A stretch of 64,000 bases of DNA, taken from Heliocybe sulcata (Eukaryota > Basidiomycota > Agaricomycetes > Gloeophyllales > Gloeophyllaceae). Under the pieces are notes generated by a model that was not told the DNA's origin, made no database searches, and saw only the letters and a list, made by a program, of their open reading frames with translations. Positions 46,653-58,354 of this stretch are shown here, in pieces (positions within the stretch are counted from its first letter, which is position 1; each line of letters starts with the position of its first letter). The stretch lies in the NCBI GenBank assembly GCA_004369045.1, contig ML213512.1, forward strand, positions 449,453 through 513,452, written 5' to 3'. A program made the translations under genes and the position numbers.

Positions 46653-48423
46653 ATGGCTCCCGCTACGAACTCGTCCGGTCTGAACACCCCTGAGTCGGAA
46701 CTTGAGGGCTTCGTGCCCGTACACCCGACCGCTGCACGCCCTGTTCCCATCGCTGTGCAGTCCGAGAGCGTTTCATACTCGGATGAACATATTGTGTCCA
46801 AGTTCTCCAACCGCGGCTCTGAGGCCGTCTTCGCTAATGGCCAGTACAGCGTCAAGCCCACTGTCAAACCGTTCGAGTTCCAGACGACTCGCAAGGTCTC
46901 CAAGACTGGGTGAGTGCTAGAGTATTTTTTCAAGGCGAACACCGCTAATGTGCTCCTTTCAGTCTCATGATGGTCGGTATGGGCGGCAATAATGGCACGA
47001 CGCTGTCCGCTACCATCATCGCGAACCGTCACGGCATCTCTTGGCGCACCAAGTCCGGCATCCAGCAGCCCAACTACATCGGCTCCGTCCTGCGTGCGTC
47101 CACCGTCAGCATCGGAACGGACCCCAGCACTGGAAAGGAGGTGTACGTCCCCATCTCGTCCATCCTGCCGATGGTCCACCCCAACGACCTCGTGCTGGGT
47201 GGGTGGGACATCTCCGGTCTGCCCATGGACAAGGCGATGGAGCGGGCGCAGGTGCTCGACTGGGACTTGCAGCGCCAGGTCGCACCGCATATGGCGGAGA
47301 TCGGCAAACCCCTCCCATCCATCTACTACCCCGACTTTATCGCCGCGAACCAGGAGGCCCGCGCGGACAATGTCGTTCCAGGCACCGACAAGCAGGTGCA
47401 CCTCGAGCACCTGCGCGCCGACATCCGGACCTTCAAGGAGAAGCACGCGCTCGACCGCGTCATTGTGTTTTGGACGGCGAACACCGAGCGTTACAGCGAC
47501 ATCATCCCCGGTGTGAACGACACGGCAGACAACCTGCTCGCGGCGATCAAGTCGTCGCACTCGGAAGTGTCGCCGTCGACACTGTTCGCTGTCGCGGCGA
47601 TCCTCGAGGGCGAGCCCTTCGTCAACGGTGCGCCGCAGAACACGTTTGTGCCGGGCGTGATCCAGCTCGCGGAGCGCCACCACTCGTTCATTGGCGGTGA
47701 CGACTTGAAGTCCGGACAGACGAAGCTGAAGAGCGTGTTCGCTGAGTTCCTAGTGAATGCTGGCATCAAGCCGTTGTCGATCGCGTCGTACAACCACCTC
47801 GGAAACAACGACGGGCACAACTTGTCGGCGGAGCCGCAGTTCAAGAGCAAGGAGATCAGCAAGAGCAGCGTCGTGGACGATATGGTGAATGCCAACAGGC
47901 TGCTTTACAAGCCGCCTGCGGAGGGCGCGACGGGCAAGGCGGCCAAGGGCGAGCATCCTGATCATATTGTCGTGATCAAGTATGTCCCCGCGGTGGGCGA
48001 CTCGAAGAGGGCGATCGATGAGTACTACTCGGAGATTTTGATGGGTGGTCGCTCGACGATCAACATCTTCAATGAGTGCGAGGTCTGTGTCAATCTTCTA
48101 ATGCTACGGTCCGTGATTGATGTGACGTATCATATTTCTAGGACTCGCTTCTGGCTACGCCGCTCATTCTCGACCTGAGCATCCTTGCCGAGCTCCTGAC
48201 CCGCGTCAAGTACCGCGATGTCTCTGCCGGGCAGACCGAGTTCAAGCCGCTGTACCCGATCTTGTCGCTGTTGTCGTACATGCTCAAGGCGCCGCTCGTC
48301 AAGCCCGGCACGGACGTTGTCAACAGCTTGAGTCGCCAGCGTAACGCGCTCGAGGCGTTCTTGAAGGCGTGCATTGGTCTGGAGGGCAGTGGGGATCTGC
48401 TGCTCGAGACAAGGATTTGGTAA
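46653..48423 (+). CDS. INO1: Inositol-3-phosphate synthase
   Basis: Converts glucose 6-phosphate to 1D-myo-inositol 3-phosphate with NAD, the committed step of inositol and phosphatidylinositol synthesis. Exons 46653-46909, 46963-48082 and 48142-48423 give 552 residues, the usual fungal length. NAD loop [17 protein letters not shown]; further family motifs [80 protein letters not shown] (active-site region) and [20 protein letters not shown]; ends LLLETRIW. Strongly GC-rich at third positions (a long open frame arises on the opposite strand), typical of highly expressed genes. Confidence 0.97.
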
Positions 48424-48969
48424 ATTCTGATTCGCGTCGTGAGAGAGATTGAGACGTGGGGTTGGAAAACGGTTTTCAACAAGCTGCTAGAATGTTTCGT
48501 TATTGGATTGCGCCTCTGTTTAGATTTTGTATGGAGACCATTCAACTGGTCTGTTTGTTTTCTGATAATCCATGCTGCATGATAATTTGCCGCGTTACAA
48601 AACCCCCCTATGCACTTCACTTGCTCGACGACGTCCAAGAATCAGTGGAGCGTGGCTCGCTGTGTACTCGTAAACTGTAGTTTCCAAGAGAAGTTGAAGG
48701 AGAAAACTGTAGTTTCCAAGGTGAGGCCGATACCGGTGAGGTTGAAGGAGAGACCAATCTAATACTGTACTGTGCTACGAAGGACGTCCGAATGAGTTCC
48801 CGGCTTCCATCCGTTCGCCCCCGTCTCTCCGTTGATCTCCGGCGCACTAAGCCCCGTCTTTGTGAAATAATGTTGCAGATGCTCGATGCTTCCCAGTCCT
48901 ATATCATCCGCCGCGTGCGTGGGACTAGAATCCAAGGAGCAACTTCATGAGAAGTCCAGATCTCGAGCT
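48424..48969. other. Convergent intergenic region with a short direct repeat
   Basis: Contains AAACTGTAGTTTCCAAG twice (48672-48688 and 48704-48720), each followed by a related GTTGAAGGAG block, that is a roughly 32-bp tandem duplication. No gene recognised. Confidence 0.5.
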
Positions 48970-49863
48970 TCATGGTTCCACTTCGATGAGCGATGAGGAT
49001 GGCGACTTCTAAGGCGTATGAAAACGCAATACGATGAGCACTTAGCCTTCGAAACTTACGCTGAGAAATGCATCACAAACCTTTCTCTTATGTTCATGTC
49101 TCAAAAACATCACTGCAGACAATAAGTTAGATCATAACATCGCCGTATCAGCCGTAAAAACTCACGATAGGCGGCGATAGTCTCGCTGCCCCGGAGTCTA
49201 GCATCGGCGTCGCTGCAGTGGAGATACACGATCCCTCCTTCTTGGAGAGCAGTGTGAAGGAAGAGCATGAGATGCAAACGCGCTTCTGCCTCACTGTCGG
49301 GCGGGAGTGACTGGAACGACCAAGACTGACACCAAGTATTCTCATGAAGCGCGGGCTCTTGGTCCATGCATATGATGTGTGTTATGAAGCGTGCGTCCAT
49401 GCCAGCGGTCCAAGAACCAACCACGACGCGAGAGCCGTTATGCGGAAAGAATATCTTGCGCGAAGGGAACGCGACGAAGTGACGGCGGAACGTGAAAAGT
49501 CCTGGATGGAGCGGGCTTTGACTCTAGTAATGCCGTGTGAGCAGCAGCCAAATTATCAGGTACCAATGGATTCACCATCCGCCTCGTTTTTTGGTCCAGC
49601 AGGAAAAAACCGTGACGGGTACGGACGAGTTGGTCCAAAAATGCCTGCTGAAGTCGCTTGCGGTGCCATCGTTGGAGGACATTTCCGATGGCACCATCTA
49701 GCATCCTTCCTAGGCTCGAGGCATCAACGGTCCTGCCAGGCCCTGTAAGATTGGATGCCGTAGAGCTGGACACATCCGAGAGGACGAACTCGGATGAGTC
49801 CTCGAGCGCCTCTTGCGCGTCATGATTGAGCTCTGCTATCGCTGGATGGGTAGATGGTGACAT
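48970..49863 (-). CDS. Unrecognised small fungal protein
   Basis: No family recognised. Starts MSPSTHPAIAELNHDAQEAL; exon 1 ends RRMVNPL and joins over a 40-nt intron to SQSPLHPGLFTFRRHFVAFP. Then VVVGSWTAGMDARFITHIIC, SWSFQSLPPDSEAEARLHLM and GGIVYLHCSDADARLRGSET follow. A further GTGAGT intron leads to a short exon MFLRHEHKRKVCDAFLS, and a last one ends SSSLIEVEP. All joins keep frame. A decayed copy of the 3' exons lies about 1.4 kb away at 50390-50570, with the GTAAGT donor conserved, which supports the exon call. Confidence 0.55.
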
Positions 49864-51067
49864 AGACGCTGGAGGCAATTGGGATAAGGGCGGCTAGCAT
49901 CCTTTGAGGGGATGAAGATGCGTTGGTCACCCCTGCACCGCAATATGAACGCTTGAGGAACCGAAGACCTGTAGGAGGAATCACACGCCTTTGAGTCACA
50001 CATATTAGTACTGGTGGTTCTCGTACCTATTTCACATGTAGCTGCTCTTTGATATTAGTGGGAGTCTAAAAGTAGGCCTACCTGTCTTAGCTGCAGGAGT
50101 ACAGATGCTACCAGCGTCTCACCGGGGGTCGAGGCCCATCGGATATGGGGGCAAAATGGGATAGACTCCGACACAGAATCATCTCAAGGGAGTCATGAAG
50201 ACATTTGAGCCAGCGGGAGCTGTTTCTTGTGTATAGCTGCCAAACTAGGGACTCCTGATGCCCATCGAACGTGGTTACATGTTCACACGAGCATCACGGT
50301 CCTGGAATATGACATTAGCCAATTCCTTGAATGGATATATACTATCATTCACGCCTGCTACGGCAGATGGTCGCCAGTATTAATCTAGAGGCGTATGAGA
50401 AAGCAGTACGATGAACCTGAATTATCAAGACTTACGCTAAAGAAAACGTCACGCAACGTTTCCCATAAGCTCCTGCTAAAAGCACCACTATATGTTCAGT
50501 AAATCATACCATAACAGCTCCGAATCGACCGTAACACTTACGATACGCAGCGACAGTCTCGGTGTCGCAGAGCCGGCGCGAAGCGCGAAGCACAGGCAGC
50601 TATCAAAACGATCTCCCCATCCTAGCGTAAGCACCATAGCCATGATGTATGCCACTCACTGCGACATGTTTCCGGTTCATCGCATTAGCTTGTAGTTCTG
50701 GAGTTGGGTCCTCGAGTTAAAATCCGAAACTTGACACGAGCCTCAAGCAGTATGTGCCTCCGTTGATACTACAGGAGCTCCTAGAATACAAACTAGCGAA
50801 ATATTAGAACGGATCCTGCTCGCTCGTGGATATAGCAAGATGTTCTACGCAACAAAGGGACGCACTCTTGGAAGGAACCCACGCGTTACGACGCGTACAT
50901 TACGAGGATGTGGCTGAGAACAAGCCGGTCCGCAAACCGGAGCAAACAACAATTACTGCATCCAAAAAATCGAAGCGCCCGACTCAGTTCGTATTCTCTC
51001 TGACAGTCTTCGCCGCTGTGCGCCTCGACGCCGAACGCCTCTTTCACGCCGCGTAGGGCGTCCGAAC
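49864..51067. other. Intergenic, with a decayed gene fragment
   Basis: Apart from the fragment at 50390-50570, no gene is supported. The 76-residue open frame at 50826-51056 lies in the TIM50 promoter and has no family features. Confidence 0.45.
50390..50570 (-). pseudogene. Partial copy of the 3' exons of the gene at 48970-49863
   Basis: Aligns base by base, with gaps, to about 49005-49195. Shared landmarks include AGGCGTATGA, CTTACGCT (reverse of an exon-donor boundary) and the ACTCACGATAGGCGGCGA / ACTTACGATACGCAGCGA block. The coding sense around it is lost, so it is a duplication remnant. Confidence 0.65.
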
Positions 51068-52966
51068 ATGTATTCCCACCTCATTGCCAGGTCTTCGGCG
51101 CGGCGGGCTCTGGCCTCTGTCCGGCAGCGGTCAGCAGCCACAACAGTGCGCTACATGGCCTCGGGGTCGAAGCAGACACCAGACGAACCTGAGGCCTCCT
51201 CGTCTGCCCCGCCACTGCCGTCTGAAACAGCACCTCCTGCACCCAACCCGCCTACTGCTACACCACCTTCGAATCTGCGATCGCTAGATTTTGAGACTAC
51301 TGCTACTGATCTGCCGACCTCGCTAACCAAACGTACTGAAGCTGGGACACCGGAGGGTCAAGGAGGGGATGAAGGACCACGGAGAGAAAGGACTGGCGCT
51401 CGGTCGTCAAAGGACTCGTTATCTAGCATCGAAAGGAGAAGGCGAATGATGGGGAGGGTTAGTTTGGCGATCCTGTTCCTTGCAGCGATCGCGGAGGGGT
51501 TGTACATGGGACGGCCATGGGAGGGGGACGAGTTGAAGGAGAAAAAGATGGTAAGCACGTTATTGCATGTAGTGTGCTGTAGTGTTACTACAGCTTGCGT
51601 GACAGACGCTCGAGACAGCACCGTCATCAAGATGGGGACGTACCAAAGCTCGGTTCTGGGACTTCTTTGGAGTAAGTTCTTTACTCTACGCGCTTATTCA
51701 CATCCTTATAGACACATCGCTTGTAGGTGTTCTCCGAGCCGCAGTGGCCTGAACTCCTTCCACCGCCTCTCCCCCCTCCACATCAAAAACCCTACACTCT
51801 ACTCCTCTCGCTAGAAGATCTGCTTGTGTGGAGTACATGGGATGTATGTCAATCATCTGACTGCTTTTCCGTTGTGCATGGTATTGACGTGGTAACGCAG
51901 CGTCAGCATGGCTGGCGAACAGCAAAACGGCCAGGCGTGGACTACTTCCTCGCCTACCTCTCACAATTCTTTGAAATTGTGATCTTCACAACTGATCCTA
52001 GTTATGTAGGTGCTAACATCGCTCATGATGAGCTCTTCTGATGGATCGGCAGACTGCAGCACCCATAGTGGAGAAGCTCGACCCTTACAACATGTTCGTG
52101 ACTTACAAGCTTTTCCGAGAGGCGACGAGAGTTGTGGACGGCGTTGCTGTGAAAGTACGCTCTTGAATATTATCTCATCTCAGTCCTCACGAACGTCATC
52201 CTCAGGATTTATCGTATCTGAACCGACCACTAGAGAAAGTGATTATTTTAGACGCACACCCTGAGCACGTCAAGACGCAGCCCCAGAATGCCGTCATAAT
52301 GAAGCCTTGGAAGGGGGAGCGCGGCGACAAGGGCCTCATCGCGATGATTCCATTCCTCGAATGTGAGTGTCACGTCAGAGGTCGGGACGTGGAGTGACAT
52401 GGTCGGGAAATTTTAGCAATAGGAATCTACAAGCCTCCAGATGTCCGGCCTATTCTGACTGCGTATGGAGGGAAGGATATTCCCGTCGAATACGCCAAGA
52501 AGGAGGCTGAGCTGAGGGCGAAGCATGTCGTCGAATGGAAGGAAAAGCATAAGCACGGCGCCGGCTTAGGTGGATTCACCCTGAGCAGCTTGTTCGGGGG
52601 TACTTCGGTGCGTATTGTTCCATGCTTACCTCCGAATTCATCATCATCCGTGCTGATTGACGCTACGCTTTACTGAAACAGAACAATACCTCGCCGATCC
52701 CGCCTACTTACCTTGAACAGAAGCGCGCAGAGGCGCAGCAGCTGTATAAGGAGGAGCAGGCGTACATTGCGTCGCATAAGGACGAGTTCGAGCGCTTATT
52801 GGAGGAGGACAGGAAGGCGATGGCGAGAGAGATGAGCGGGAGCTTGTGGGGTGCTCTAGGCAAGATGACCTCGGCTCAGGAGCAGCAGCAGGCTCAAGGC
52901 CAGACAGGAGCACAGGCGCAAGCGCAAGCGCAGGGACAACTTATGCCTGTGCAGGGCAAGTCATAG
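51068..52966 (+). CDS. TIM50: Mitochondrial import inner membrane translocase subunit Tim50
   Basis: Receptor of the TIM23 complex. The Arg/Ser-rich N-terminus ([20 protein letters not shown]) is a mitochondrial presequence. A Pro-rich linker leads to a membrane span ([18 protein letters not shown], about 51460-51510). The intermembrane-space FCP1-like domain starts [20 protein letters not shown] and includes [15 protein letters not shown], where the phosphatase D-x-D-x-T is replaced by SLEDL as in catalytically dead Tim50. Then [40 protein letters not shown] and [20 protein letters not shown] follow. A Gln-rich tail ends VQGKS. About 500 residues, seven or eight exons. Confidence 0.95.
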
Positions 52967-53925
52967 TCTACGTTGATGTGCTTGCTGGGACGACGGCTTA
53001 TTGACACTCTCCACTCTTGATTGTTGGCGGTTGTGAGAGCACGGATGTTTATCGGAAGTCGATTAGGTGCGTCGGGAGACACGATTACTATTCATTCGCA
53101 GGTGTATATGATACAGGGAGGAATGTGGTACGTGGCTTATCCTCGACTTTCGATTAGGACAGAGTAACTGATGAAAGCTCTATCCACGGAGAGAAGAGTG
53201 TCTCTCTTGGGCCTGCAAATGACTGTCGACCTTGCATAGGAACCTAGCAAGGAGGACTACCTTGTGGCCCGCTCTGTTTGGATAAGCTTATGGTCGTCCT
53301 GGCTGCGTGAGACGTCGCGGACGGACTCGACGGTTCGTGAGCGTTATACTGCTTCCTGAGGTGTCGTCCGATTGCTTGCCCTTCACTTTGTGTCTTGCAC
53401 GACGGTGAAGCGCTCGATCAACGACGTGGCAGTCGTCTGTCTACAGACTCGAGTGGGGTGGTTGAAGAGCAGACGAGCGGTGTGAGCATTCACTGGTCAC
53501 ACGACAGTACTTATATACGCTCAACTCTGATTTCGGGCGTAGTAGGGTCAGCTGTGGTAGAGCGACTCCCATATCTATTTTCCTGCCTTCTTTCTCTCAT
53601 ACACCGGCGCATGCGCTGCACGGTCTCTGAGTAAAGAGCAGACAGGAAGACCATTTATAATGAAACATCGGTGGACTAGATGCATAAATTTCGTAATGTT
53701 ATATACCATATAGATAGCTTTCCAAGTATTATTGGTCTGCCTTGCAGCAGAATTTAGGGAAGCTCGGATTGCAAGATGCGCTCAGTACTGGTAGTGGATT
53801 GCGCAGTTAACTCGTCATGAGTGTGCCCGCTTTTAGCTTCACGTTTGTTAGAATAATAATGCGGACTCAGTTACCCACTTTCTACAGGCTCACGACCCAA
53901 ATCCCGTCTCGTCTAGATCTTCTGC
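52967..53925. other. Intergenic, no gene recognised
   Basis: About 960 bp between Tim50 and the BTB gene. Short open frames only. Confidence 0.45.
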
Positions 53926-55455
53926 ATGTATGGCTTTTCGTCAGTCCCGGACGGCATGGAGTGCACTGAACGACGTGTCTCGCACCTCCACTCTCGCTAC
54001 ACCTATTCTTTCAAGATTGCATGGGCCCGACATTCGTTGCCCTCTCCTAAGGGCACTCTGTTACCTCAACTGGGCGGAATCGCTGGATTTAAGGATCCAT
54101 TTAAGCGCTCTCTGCCACTGGAGTCAGGTTTCCGGTTTGGATTTGAAGTAATCGGGCCTGCGGATGCATATGCGGGTCTCTCCATCTTTGTGGATACATC
54201 AGAAGTAGTGCCAGATTCCCATCTCTACTCTCTGGATTTGCGCGTCGATAGCCCTAACGGGACTGCGATCTTGCTCAAGGCCAGAAAGATTGAGTTGCGA
54301 AGGCCACGGCTCGTCCTCTGCGACTACAAAGCCAAAGACCACATACCGGACGGTACTGCTGCGTATACCACGACTTTTATATTCACTCTTACGAGCCGTG
54401 ACCCTCTCGCCGATGCTCCACGTGAAGATCTCCACCTGCAAAAGATGCTGGATGTATCCATGTCAAGCGGATCATTCATAGATACCCGTTTCTATGTGTA
54501 CTCTCGGCGGGGGCCCCATGGGGGAGCCTGCAAGCCTCTACCGCTGTTTCTCAATAGCACTATTCTCAAGGATAAATGTGCTTATTTTGATACATGTACG
54601 TGAATGTTATAAACATCCATCCGCTATCTCTAGGCAATCTAACATATCTAATTTCTAGTGCTTTCAACTGCGCACTTCTCCGAGTCGACGTTGAAGCTAT
54701 TGAACGACGGATTTCCGCCGAACGAGGAACGAGAATTCCTCGAGTACGACTACGACTCTGACAGTGATCTATCCGAAACTCCGGATCTTGCTGACGTGAT
54801 GGAGACCGATAATAAGCATGGTCCTGCAATGTTGGGCAGGACCGTTGTGGTGAAAGACATAGCTTACCGAACGTGAGTCCTCTCCATATCATCAGATCAT
54901 GCATGTCCTCAATCGTTTTCCTGAATAGATTGAAAACGCTCACCATGTACCTGTACACGGGGAAGATATCTTTCCTGCATCTGACATCGTGCGAAGCACG
55001 CCCCATTGCACGCGCCGTTGAACGACGACAGGGGTTCAAATGCTCTCCCAAATCTATGTACCGTCTGGCGGACAAGGTCAGTCCTATCTCAACATCCATT
55101 CCACGGATACTCAGCTCTATACAAGCTCGGGATGGAGGACCTGAAGAGACTGGCCTTCGACGCGATCAAGAAGGACTTGTCCGAAGAGAACATCCTGGAG
55201 GAAGCATTCTCCAAGTTCACTTCGACGTGTGTACTATCTCCGATTTCGGACTGGTATCGTCACTGACCAGTGTCTGTCTGTAGATACAACGAGATAGAGA
55301 TAATGGAGGTTGAAATCTTGAAGCAGAAGTCTCGCTCACCACGACTGGTGGCTGGAATGGACAGTATTATAACAAAGGGGATAGAGAATGGTGAACTTCC
55401 GCATGCGAAGCGAGTTTTTGCGGCACTTTTCAAGCATCTCGCCAGTGGCAAGTAA
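53926..55455 (+). CDS. BTB/POZ-domain protein
   Basis: N-terminal MATH-like or beta-rich region (YTYSFKIAWARHSLPSPKGT, GFRFGFEVIGPADAYAGLSI) is followed by a BTB domain. After an intron (54598-54657) come STAHFSESTLKLLNDGFPPN, the acidic insert DYDSDSDLSETPDL and LKTLTMYLYTGKISFLHL, then SMYRLADK joined to LGMEDLKRLAFDAIKKDLSE and ENILEEAFSKFTSTYNEIEI. It ends HAKRVFAALFKHLASGK. About 420 residues in five exons. Such proteins often act as cullin-3 adaptors, but the partner is unknown. The start at 53926 is the first ATG of the long exon; upstream coding is possible. A frameshifted copy of its last two exons lies at 56190-56493. Confidence 0.75.
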
Positions 55456-56189
55456 TTGAGGTATTGTTTCGGGCTGTCAGGTATATCTACAAATCTCTTG
55501 TATTCACGTATGGGTGCTCGTGTACGCTAGCAGACGATGGGTGAAGAACTCCGTATAACTATCTCTCTCCAATCAATCCAGGCGAACGATCTTGTGTGGG
55601 CCTCAGAAGCAAGGTAAAATATATCGACGTTTGACAATCAGTTATAGGTAGTACCGGGTCAAGATGCGGACTAGTGTGTGACATAAGTGCACCGGTTCCG
55701 ACGTCAAGGTGCTATGCTGACAAGCAAGTAACAGTCCGGAGTCAAGGCTCAAAATACTACACAGAACAGAAGTATTATTGTAGATACACTATAACGCTAC
55801 AGCTTTTGAACATATAGGCTGGACGTGTAAGAATTCGGAGGTGATACCCCTTACATCGATCATGGCTATGAGCTAAATGGTAACTCGCAAAACATTCTGC
55901 GATGAATTATACGCTCAATTGCAATAAAAATATACCTAAATTACACAGACTGTGTGAGTGATGGCGCAGCATGGCTTCGCAAATGGCATGCCAGTAATGC
56001 GTTCGTGCTAGTAGTACAAGTCACACCCAGCCACAAGCGCGCGATAGACAGGCACGTGATTACGGTCACAGTGTCACCGACTACTTACTCCTGATACTAT
56101 CTTATCTGGAGTGGTCAGGCAACCTCCTCGAGGTAAGCTCTCCTGTAGACTCTTTCCGGTAGAACACACTAGCCGCCAGATTTGGGTAC
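55456..56189. other. Intergenic, no gene recognised
   Basis: AT-rich stretch between the BTB gene and its fragment. Nothing recognised. Confidence 0.4.
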
Positions 56190-56493
56190 TCAAGGCTCTA
56201 GCACTTTATGCCATAGAGGCGATCTGTCGGAAGCGAATGTCCTGGAAGAAGCATTCTCTAAGTTTACCTCCACGTCAGTACCGCCCACGCAATGATTACA
56301 CCTGTTACTGACGTGCAACAGTTACAGCCAAGTTGAGGAAATGGAGGATGCAATCCTGAAGAAGAACTCACGCTCTCCCGGCGTCGTCGCTGGTATGGAC
56401 GAGCTCCTACGTAGAGCAGTCAAAGAAGGGGAGCTGCCTCATGCAGACAGAGTCCTTGCGGCGCTGTTCAAACACCTCGCCGATGGGAAGTGA
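56190..56493 (+). pseudogene. BTB protein 3' fragment, frameshifted
   Basis: Corresponds to the last two exons of the BTB gene at 53926-55455. LKALALYAIE aligns to LKRLAFDAIK in one frame. The frame then shifts by one and continues DLSEANVLEEAFSKFTST. A GTCAGT...CAG intron at the same position leads to YSQVEEMEDAILKKNSRSPG, VVAGMDELLRRAVKEGELPH and AALFKHLADGK with TGA at 56491. No upstream BTB part is visible, so it is a truncated relic, although most of the frame is preserved. Confidence 0.75.
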
Positions 56494-56781
56494 TCAAGGC
56501 ACCAGGGCGCAAACCGACTGCCTCCGACGGCGAGCAGCGTCATCCTACGGGAACGTTCCGTCATGACAGGACGAAATTGTGGCACAGTGTGGTTCGGTGC
56601 GCGGTCAGGAAGCCGCTGCCACATCGATCTTCGCGGGTTAGGGTTTGCATCGCCTATTCATAGTGAGCAAGTGTGAAATAGTTCTGACCGTCAGGTGGCT
56701 CGACCCATGACAGTATGTCCCTTATTCTATTATGGCCTATATCCAAGAATCCCAATTGTAAAAAAAACAATGCACTGTACA

Positions 56782-57929
56782 TTACTGCATTTCATCACTG
56801 GAAAGTCGGATATCGTGAACATCGGTGCGATGTGGAGAGAAAAGAGAAGTACGTACTAGCGAAGCACCACCGCACGTCTTGACCGTCTGGCCGGTGATAT
56901 ACTCGCCTTCGTCGGAAACTAGGAAGGAAACCAGTTTTGCGACATCTTCAGGCTGTTGGATGCGGCCGAGCTTGACGTCGCGCTTTATTCGTAGGGCTTT
57001 CGCGGCTCCTACTGAGATATTTTCCTGCGGTTCCCAGTCAGCATACGCTCATAGATGGAGTTTTATGAAGACGCACGATCTCGGCAAGCTCGCGGTCGAT
57101 GTGATCCCACATGGGTGTGTCAACGATACCGGGAGCGTATGCTAAGCGATGTGACGGTCAGCAGGATCGTCGCAAAGGAGAGTGAAGTGACTTACCATTA
57201 ACGCGAATGTCGTACATTGCCCACTCCTTAGCCGCTACCTCGGTGAAACCGCGGACAGCGAACTTGGTCGCGCCGTAAGGGCCCAAGTTCTCTGCACACA
57301 GAATAGGTGAATGCAGAGCACGGATTGAAGGCGAAGGTACTCACCAGCTGTACGGTACGATGCTATCGAACCAGCACCAAGAATACGCCCGCCGAAACCT
57401 TGCTTGACCATCTGCTTGGCGGCGGCAATGTGCGTATTCATCAGGCCCAGGACGTTCAGGCGGACCTCGTTCTCGATGAACCTAATTTATGACACGCTGC
57501 TTTACGTACCGCGGAGGGTCATGGGATGATGTACTTACTCAGGCGTGCACTCGAGGAGGGGCTTGACCTGGGTCACGCCAGCATTGGCAACGCTGACGAA
57601 GAGGGTAGGTCCGAGACGGTGAACCGTCTGCTCAATGGCGGAGTAAACTTGCTTCGCATCTCGGACATCTGTGGCAGTCGGCGAAGTCAACGTAGTCCTG
57701 AGTGCGTATGAAGAGAGTGCTTACCTGCGAAGACACCAATGGCCTTCCGTCCAAGTCCCTCAATCTCCTTAACAGCGTCGTCAAGCCTTCCCTTTGCCTG
57801 GGGAATCTCAGCGATGGAGATATCGTAGCCGTCCCTCGCAAGGCGTGTGGCGATGGCACGGCCGATACCTTGTGCCCCACCCGTTATGAACGCTGTCTTG
57901 CCCAAGGCAGCCTTGACGGGTGAAGCCAT
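56782..57929 (-). CDS. Short-chain dehydrogenase/reductase (acetoin/diacetyl reductase-like)
   Basis: Classical NAD(P)-dependent SDR. Starts [20 protein letters not shown] with the TGGAQGIG nucleotide loop. Further motifs are the NAG-type motif ([18 protein letters not shown]), the catalytic Ser in AGSIASYR and the catalytic Tyr/Lys in [20 protein letters not shown], followed by [16 protein letters not shown] and [20 protein letters not shown]. About 270-290 residues in six exons with 45-60-nt introns. It resembles acetoin/diacetyl reductases and related polyol dehydrogenases; exact substrate undetermined. The C-terminus after GGASL may be extended by read-through of a GTACGT site, so the end at 56782 is less certain than the rest. 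Confidence 0.88.
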
Positions 57930-58273
57930 CGCGAGTCAAGTATAGAAGATAAAGTAAAAATGCGGGGTAGGTATATGACCCCGGGCCATGGTAGCTATTT
58001 ATTGAGGCGCCCCGGCCCGCCGCAGCAGTCGAAGCTCGTCTCCCTGCTGACGTCCGGGAAGGCAGGTCCGGTCAACGTGCTCATTCACAGCATTATTCCA
58101 AGCGGAAGTCGGACCCGCCCATCAGCGTGAGCGCCGAGCGGCGTTTCGAAAGCGATTCAACGAAGTTGCAGTCCAATGGTAAGAAACAGGACTCGTGATA
58201 ACCGAAGTCGTGGGATTACTTAGTAAATCAGTCATATTTAGTACAATAATTATCTATTCTAGAAAAATTCCTA
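57930..58273. other. Intergenic between SDR promoter and tRNA
   Basis: No gene. Holds the SDR promoter side. Confidence 0.4.
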
Positions 58274-58354
58274 GCCCTTATAGCTCAGTGGTAGAGCGCA
58301 TCACTCGTACGTAACGGTATGATGAGGTCCGTTGTTCAATCCAGCGTGGGGGCA
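58274..58354 (+). tRNA. tRNA-Thr (anticodon CGU) with a 9-nt intron
   Basis: Acceptor GCCCTTA pairs with TGGGGGC (two G-U pairs), discriminator A. D arm is GCTC-AGTGGTA-GAGC (A box TAGCTCAGTGG). Anticodon stem CATCA/TGATG has loop CTCGTA plus A once the 9-nt intron CGTAACGGT after position 37 is removed. Variable loop AGGTC; T arm CGTTG-TTCAATC-CAGCG (B box). Total 81 nt, 72 without intron. A TTTT run for Pol III termination lies about 18 nt downstream. Confidence 0.9.

Noticed and set aside
46640-47683. 347-residue open frame on the minus strand across INO1
   Set aside because: Mirror of the strongly codon-biased INO1 exon; no family motifs, while the plus strand encodes a textbook inositol-phosphate synthase.
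46992-47700. Arg/Pro-rich open frames of 174 and 219 residues on the plus strand
   Set aside because: Out-of-frame shadows of INO1 caused by high GC at third codon positions.
50826-51056. 76-residue open frame upstream of TIM50
   Set aside because: Lies in the promoter, with no homologous features and no splice context.
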